A stretch of DNA of 8,241 nt from JBBECF01 sp040881945 (GTDB lineage: Bacteria; Pseudomonadota; Alphaproteobacteria; Dongiales; Dongiaceae), in assembly GCA_040881945.1 (NCBI GenBank), contig JBBECF010000017.1, forward strand, positions 1 to 8,241, written 5' to 3'. Within the stretch, counting starts at the first letter, position 1. Every line of letters starts with the position of its first letter. Below the pieces are notes generated by a model. It was not told the origin of the DNA. It ran no database searches and worked only from the letters and a program-made list of their open reading frames with translations. Shown here one piece after another: positions 1 through 8,241 of this stretch. Both the position numbers and the translations under genes were made by a program.

Positions 1-1366
<1,366 letters not shown>

Positions 1367-1370
<4 letters not shown>

Positions 1371-2047
1371 GTCGCCGCGCCGCGCCGGCGAATCAGCACC
1401 GCCGCCCGCTCCTTGGCCTTGCCGTAACGCGCCATACGCTCGAAGTCGCGGCGCGGAATGCGCAGGTTCGACATGTCGGCCGCCGTCTTGCCCTTGTCCA
1501 CCGCGACCCAGGGGTCGTTGATATAAACGGCGCCGTCGTCGAAGCCGGCGACGACGATCCAGTGCGGCACGTGGTCGCCGTGCACATAGTGGGTGCTGAC
1601 CAGGACGAGGGGCAGGAACCCGGCGCGGAACTTGGCTTCGAGCTCGGGCAAGCCGAGCGCCCGGTAGGCGACCGGGATGCCGCGCGAAGCGGCCTCTTCG
1701 AGGTCGGCCTCCTGGACCAGCCGCATGACCTCGCGCTTGGTCTCGTCGCGGGCCCGGTCGGCGAGCAGAACGCCGTCGTGATTGACGTGGACCTCGGCCT
1801 CATAGCCGCGGCGGTGGGCGGCGAGGGCGAGGCCGAGGGCGCCGCTGCCGCCGTGGCCGCTGCCCATGAAGATGGTCGTCGCTTCCTTCCACAGCTTCAT
1901 CTCGAGGGCGCGGCTCATCTCGACCGCCGGGTCGAGCGTCGCCATCGCCATCATCAGCGACGACGGGCCGCAGGTGAAGTCCAGGGTCTGGCGGTAATGC
2001 GGGACGGCGGCCAGCAGCAGCGCGTTCCCTTCGTTCCTCGCGTCCAT
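1367..2047 (-). CDS. Stand-alone C39-like cysteine peptidase (DUF3335-like)
   Basis: This is a predicted papain-fold cysteine peptidase of 226 residues. The family call is from remembered sequence patterns. The N-terminal catalytic block is PHYRQTLDFTCGPSSLMMAM, with the presumed nucleophile Cys26 and an upstream Gln20 that could form the oxyanion hole. The segment WKEATTIFMGSGHGGSGALGLALAA (residues 53-77) is typical of the Peptidase_C39-like/DUF3335 group. The presumed catalytic His162 is in PHWIVVAGFDD and Asp178 is in INDPW. There is no signal peptide, membrane segment, ABC ATPase or fused GNAT domain, so it should be cytosolic, unlike bacteriocin-exporter C39 domains. The ATG at 2047 was chosen because the catalytic block follows at once and an SD-like GGGGGA precedes it. 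The gene sits 35 nt after sucB and overlaps lpdA by 4 nt, so it is very likely co-expressed with the 2-oxoglutarate dehydrogenase genes. Substrate and role are unknown; an amidase or transpeptidase activity on the same fold is possible. Confidence 0.85.
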
Positions 2048-2054
2048 GCGGTTT

Positions 2055-2060
2055 TCCCCC
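2055..2060 (-). promoter_or_regulatory. Probable ribosome-binding site of the C39-like peptidase gene
   Basis: GGGGGA on the minus strand lies 7 nt upstream of the ATG at 2047, in the 35-nt spacer after the sucB stop. It supports an independent start at 2047 rather than continuation from the open frame upstream. Confidence 0.5.
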
Positions 2061-2082
2061 GAGGGCCGCCCCGTCCCCGACC

Positions 2083-3463
<1,381 letters not shown>

Positions 3464-3468
3464 TTCGA

Positions 3469-3472
3469 CCTC
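3469..3472 (-). promoter_or_regulatory. Shine-Dalgarno sequence of sucB
   Basis: GAGG on the minus strand is 5 nt upstream of the ATG at 3463. It supports that start, which also gives the canonical E2 N-terminus (MTTQIVVPALGES). The possible hairpin abuts its 5' side. Confidence 0.6.
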
Positions 3473-3499
3473 GAATGCCGGGCCCGGCCGGCGGAATTC
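3473..3499 (-). promoter_or_regulatory. Possible RNA hairpin between sucA and sucB
   Basis: The 40-nt sucA-sucB spacer contains an imperfect inverted repeat. On the minus strand an outer GAAT/ATTC pair encloses GCCGG...CCGGC, and the core 3477-3488 (GCCGGGCCCGGC) is a perfect 12-nt palindrome. It ends directly beside the sucB Shine-Dalgarno sequence. There is no T-tract, so it is not an intrinsic terminator. It could be a processing or mRNA-stability element, or chance in GC-rich DNA. Confidence 0.3.
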
Positions 3500-3503
3500 G
3501 GGC

Positions 3504-6347
3504 TTAGGGCTTGACGATCGTCAGCGCCGCGTCGATGAGCTGCGCCTGCTCCCGATTGTGCCGGCGCAGCAGACCGGTCGCCGGCGCCGCCGCCGCCGGC
3601 CGCCCGACATAGATGGGCCGCCGGTGGCGCGTCGAGGTCTCGGCCATCACCGCCTCGATTTCCGGCGCCGCGAAGGTCCACGCGCCCATGTTCTTCGGTT
3701 CTTCCTGGCACCACACCACCTCGGCCTCGGGGAAGCGGGCGAGCTCGCCCAGCAGCGCCTTGTGCGGGAACGGATAGAGCTGTTCGAGGCGGAGGAAGAG
3801 CACGTCGGTCTGGCCGCGCCGGGCGCGTTCCTCGAACAGGTCGAAATAGACCTTGCCCGAACACAGGACGACCCGCTTCACGGCCTCGTCCTCGCACAGC
3901 TTTTCGTTGTCGTACATGACGCGGTGGAAGCTCGTGCCTGGCTGCATGTCGGCGAGGGATGAAACGCACAGCTTGTGCCGCAGCAATGACTTCGGCGTGA
4001 AGACGATCAGCGGCTTGCGGAAGTTGCGGTGGAGCTGCCGGCGCAGCGCATGGAAATAGTTGGCCGGAGTCGTGCAGTTCACGACCTGCATGTTGTCTTC
4101 GCCGCAGAGCTGCAAATAGCGTTCGACCCGCGCCGAGGAATGTTCCGGCCCCTGCCCCTCGTGGCCGTGCGGCAGCAGCAGGGTCAGCCCGCACATGCGC
4201 AGCCATTTGGCCTCGCCGGAGCTGATGAACTGGTCGATGATCACCTGGGCGCCGTTGGCGAAGTCGCCGAACTGCGCTTCCCAGACCACCAGCGTCTTGG
4301 GCTCGGCCAGGCTGTAGCCGTATTCGAAGCCGAGGACGCCGGCCTCCGACAGCGGGCTGTTGATCACCTCGAATTCGGCCTGGCCGGCGCGGATGTGGTT
4401 GAGCGGCAGGTAGCGGTGCTCGGTCTCCTGGTCGATGAGCGCGGCGTGGCGCTGCGAGAAGGTGCCGCGGGCGCAGTCCTGGCCGGACAGGCGCACCGCC
4501 GCGCCCTCGATCAGCAGGGTGCCGAAGGCGAGCGCCTCGGCGGTCGCCCAGTCGATGCCGTCGCCGCTTTCGAACATCCGCTTCTTGGCGTCGAGCAGGC
4601 GGACGATCTTGCGGTTGGCGTTGAAGCCCTCGGGCACGGCGGCGAGCGCGCGGCCGACCTCGCGCAGGGTTTCGCCTTCGACCGCGGTGCGGCCGCGGCG
4701 CTCGTCGCCCGACGCGATCTCCAGGCCCGACCATGCCCCTTCGAGCCAGTCGGCCTTGTTCGGCTTGTAGCTGACGGCGGCTTCGAATTCGCTTTCCAGG
4801 CGGCTCTGGAAGTCCGTCGTCATGCGTTCGACCTCGTCCCGGGCGAGGACGCCCTCGGCGACCAAACGGTCGGCGTACATGGCGCGCGCGGTCGGGTGTT
4901 GGGCGATGCGGCGGTACATGAGCGGCTGGGTGAAGGCCGGCTCGTCGCTTTCGTTGTGGCCGTAGCGCCGGTAGCAGAACATGTCGATGACGACGTCTTT
5001 CTTGAACTGCTGCCGGTATTCGGTGGCGATGCGCGCCACGTGGACCACGGCCTCCGGGTCGTCGCCGTTGACGTGAAAAATCGGCGCCTGGATCATCTTC
5101 GCCACGTCCGAGCAGTACGGCCCCGAGCGCGACTGCACCGGGTTCGTCGTGAAGCCGATCTGGTTGTTGACGATGAAGTGGATGGTGCCGCCGGTGCGGT
5201 AGCCCTTGAGCTCCGACAAATCGAGCGTCTCGGCGACCAGCCCCTGGCCGGCGAAGGCGGCGTCGCCGTGCAGCAGCAGGGCCATGGTCTGGTCGCGGCC
5301 GGAAGGGCCCTTCTGCAGCTGCTTGGCGCGGACCTTGCCGAGCACGACCGTGTTGACCGCCTCCAGGTGCGAGGGGTTGGCGGTCAGCGACAGATGCACG
5401 ATCTTGTCGTCGAATTCGCGGTCCGACGAGGTGCCGAGGTGGTATTTCACGTCCGCCGACCCTTGCACGTCCTCGGGATTCGCCGGATTGCCCTGGAATT
5501 CCGAGAAGATCGCGGCGAAGGGCTTGCCGATGACGTTGGCCAGCACGTTCAACCGGCCGCGATGGGCCATGCCGATGACCACCTCGTCGATGCCGAGCTG
5601 ACTGCCGCGCTTCAGGATCTGCTCGAGCGCCGGAATCGTCGATTCGCCGCCGTCGATGCCGAACCGCTTGGTGCCGGTGTACCTGCGGTCGAGGAAGCGT
5701 TCGAACAGCTCGGCCTCGGTCAGCCGATCGAGGATCGCGCGCTTGCCCTTCTCGGTGAACATGGTGTGGTTGCGGATGCTCTCGATCCGCTCCTGGATCC
5801 ACGCCTTCTGGGGCGGATCCTGGATGTGCATGTACTCGATGCCGATGTTGCCGCAATAGGTCTCGCGGACGATCTGCACGATCTGGCGCAGATTGGCGGT
5901 TTCGAGACCGAGGACATTGTCGATGAAGATCGGCCGGTCCATGTCGGCCTCGGTGAAGCCGTAGCTTTGCGGATCGAGCTCCGGGTGCGGCTCGCGCGGC
6001 TTCAGCCCGAGCGGGTCGAGGTTGGCTTCGAGATGGCCGCGCACGCGATAGGCGCGGATCAGCATCAAGGCGCGGACCGAATCCGTGGCCGCGGCGCGCA
6101 GCGTATCGACGCCGAGCGCCGCCGCCGGAGGCGCGGCGGCGCCGTTGACGATGATGCCGGGGCGGGTCGGCGACCAGCTCGCGCCGCGCAGATCGCGCAG
6201 CACCGCGCGCGCGTCGTCCGGCAGATCGGCGAAGAACCGCCGCCAGTCGGGGGCGACGGCGCCCGGATCCTCGGCATAGCGGGCGTAGAGTTCGGCGATG
6301 AAGGCCGCGTTGGGGCCGGACAGGAAGGAGTTCTGGAGAGGGTGCAT
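3504..6347 (-). CDS. sucA: 2-oxoglutarate dehydrogenase E1 component
   Basis: This is the thiamine-diphosphate E1 subunit, which decarboxylates 2-oxoglutarate and transfers the succinyl group to the lipoyl arm of SucB. At 947 residues it is close to E. coli SucA (933). The N-terminal segment (about 1-45, with FIAELYARY and the DPxxVxxxWxxFF pattern at 27-39) is typical of 2-oxoglutarate E1 and absent from pyruvate E1. The catalytic region shows HRGRLNVL at 262-269, NPSHLE at 324-329, the ThDP/Mg motif GDAAFAGQG at 361-369 with NNQIGFTT at 394-401, and RYGHNESDEP at 461-470. The transketolase-like pyrimidine domain includes FEYGYSL and the PHGHEGQGPEHSSAR segment at 726-740. The C-terminus has WCQEEPKNMGAW at 879-890. 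The ATG at 6347 was chosen because MHPLQNSFLSGPNAAFIAELYARY matches family N-termini; longer upstream frames run through sucD out of phase. The stop is TAA. An Ala/Pro stretch near 69-78 is a mild local insertion. Confidence 0.98.
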   Translation of the reverse strand: MHPLQNSFLSGPNAAFIAELYARYAEDPGAVAPDWRRFFADLPDDARAVLRDLRGASWSPTRPGIIVNGAAAPPAAALGVDTLRAAATDSVRALMLIRAYRVRGHLEANLDPLGLKPREPHPELDPQSYGFTEADMDRPIFIDNVLGLETANLRQIVQIVRETYCGNIGIEYMHIQDPPQKAWIQERIESIRNHTMFTEKGKRAILDRLTEAELFERFLDRRYTGTKRFGIDGGESTIPALEQILKRGSQLGIDEVVIGMAHRGRLNVLANVIGKPFAAIFSEFQGNPANPEDVQGSADVKYHLGTSSDREFDDKIVHLSLTANPSHLEAVNTVVLGKVRAKQLQKGPSGRDQTMALLLHGDAAFAGQGLVAETLDLSELKGYRTGGTIHFIVNNQIGFTTNPVQSRSGPYCSDVAKMIQAPIFHVNGDDPEAVVHVARIATEYRQQFKKDVVIDMFCYRRYGHNESDEPAFTQPLMYRRIAQHPTARAMYADRLVAEGVLARDEVERMTTDFQSRLESEFEAAVSYKPNKADWLEGAWSGLEIASGDERRGRTAVEGETLREVGRALAAVPEGFNANRKIVRLLDAKKRMFESGDGIDWATAEALAFGTLLIEGAAVRLSGQDCARGTFSQRHAALIDQETEHRYLPLNHIRAGQAEFEVINSPLSEAGVLGFEYGYSLAEPKTLVVWEAQFGDFANGAQVIIDQFISSGEAKWLRMCGLTLLLPHGHEGQGPEHSSARVERYLQLCGEDNMQVVNCTTPANYFHALRRQLHRNFRKPLIVFTPKSLLRHKLCVSSLADMQPGTSFHRVMYDNEKLCEDEAVKRVVLCSGKVYFDLFEERARRGQTDVLFLRLEQLYPFPHKALLGELARFPEAEVVWCQEEPKNMGAWTFAAPEIEAVMAETSTRHRRPIYVGRPAAAAPATGLLRRHNREQAQLIDAALTIVKP

Positions 6348-6433
6348 CTTTCCGTTTCGCTGCTGGCCGCGGTCGGGCCCGCGCCCCGAGATTCGAGCCG
6401 ACAATGGCGCCGCCGGGGGTGGGGCGCGCCCGA
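6348..6433 (-). other. sucD-sucA intergenic spacer
   Basis: This 86-nt spacer is the longest non-coding stretch in the window. It contains a perfect 10-nt palindrome, GGGCGCGCCC (6422-6431), just after the sucD stop, but no following T-run, so it does not look like an intrinsic terminator. No convincing -35/-10 pair is visible. An internal sucA promoter cannot be excluded because alphaproteobacterial promoters are hard to see by eye. The ribosome-binding signal for sucA is weak: GGA of ACGGAAAG ends only 3 nt before the ATG. Confidence 0.5.

Positions 6434-8241
<1,808 letters not shown>

Noticed and set aside
6422..6431. GGGCGCGCCC palindrome after sucD as a terminator
   Set aside because: It has only a 5-bp arm with no loop and no T-tract, and the operon continues into sucA 75 nt later.

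Overview
The window is a very GC-rich stretch of a bacterial chromosome or metagenomic contig. It carries one co-directional block on the minus strand, read from right to left. By protein similarity and gene order it looks like an alphaproteobacterium, possibly Rhodospirillales-like. That placement is inferred from remembered family sequences and was not tested.

Layout in transcription order: sucC (3' part, 7309 to beyond 8241), sucD (6434-7309), sucA (3504-6347), sucB (2083-3463, interrupted by an assembly gap and a suspect poly-G tract), a 226-residue C39-like cysteine peptidase (1367-2047), and lpdA (1-1370, lacking only its last few codons). Gaps between genes are small or negative: sucC/sucD share one base (TGATG), sucD-sucA 86 nt, sucA-sucB 40 nt, sucB-peptidase 35 nt, and peptidase/lpdA overlap by 4 nt (ATGA). 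No gene-free stretch exceeds 86 nt, and I see no convincing internal promoter or terminator, so a single transcript starting upstream of sucC is the simplest reading.

The five recognised enzymes carry out two consecutive TCA-cycle steps. SucA (E1), SucB (E2) and Lpd (E3) form the 2-oxoglutarate dehydrogenase complex, which makes succinyl-CoA. SucCD converts succinyl-CoA to succinate with formation of a nucleoside triphosphate. Catalytic and cofactor motifs are intact in every visible part.

Two things stand out. First, a stand-alone papain-like C39-family (DUF3335-like) peptidase gene sits between the E2 and E3 genes and appears translationally coupled to lpdA; nothing in the known pathway calls for it. 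Second, sucB is split into two reading frames. The break can be placed in the poly-G tract at about 2919-2932, and the ten Ns as placed keep frame, so it is almost certainly a sequencing or assembly error. The uncorrected sequence also yields a false 698-codon lipoyl-domain/peptidase fusion and several long antisense ORFs, all rejected here.
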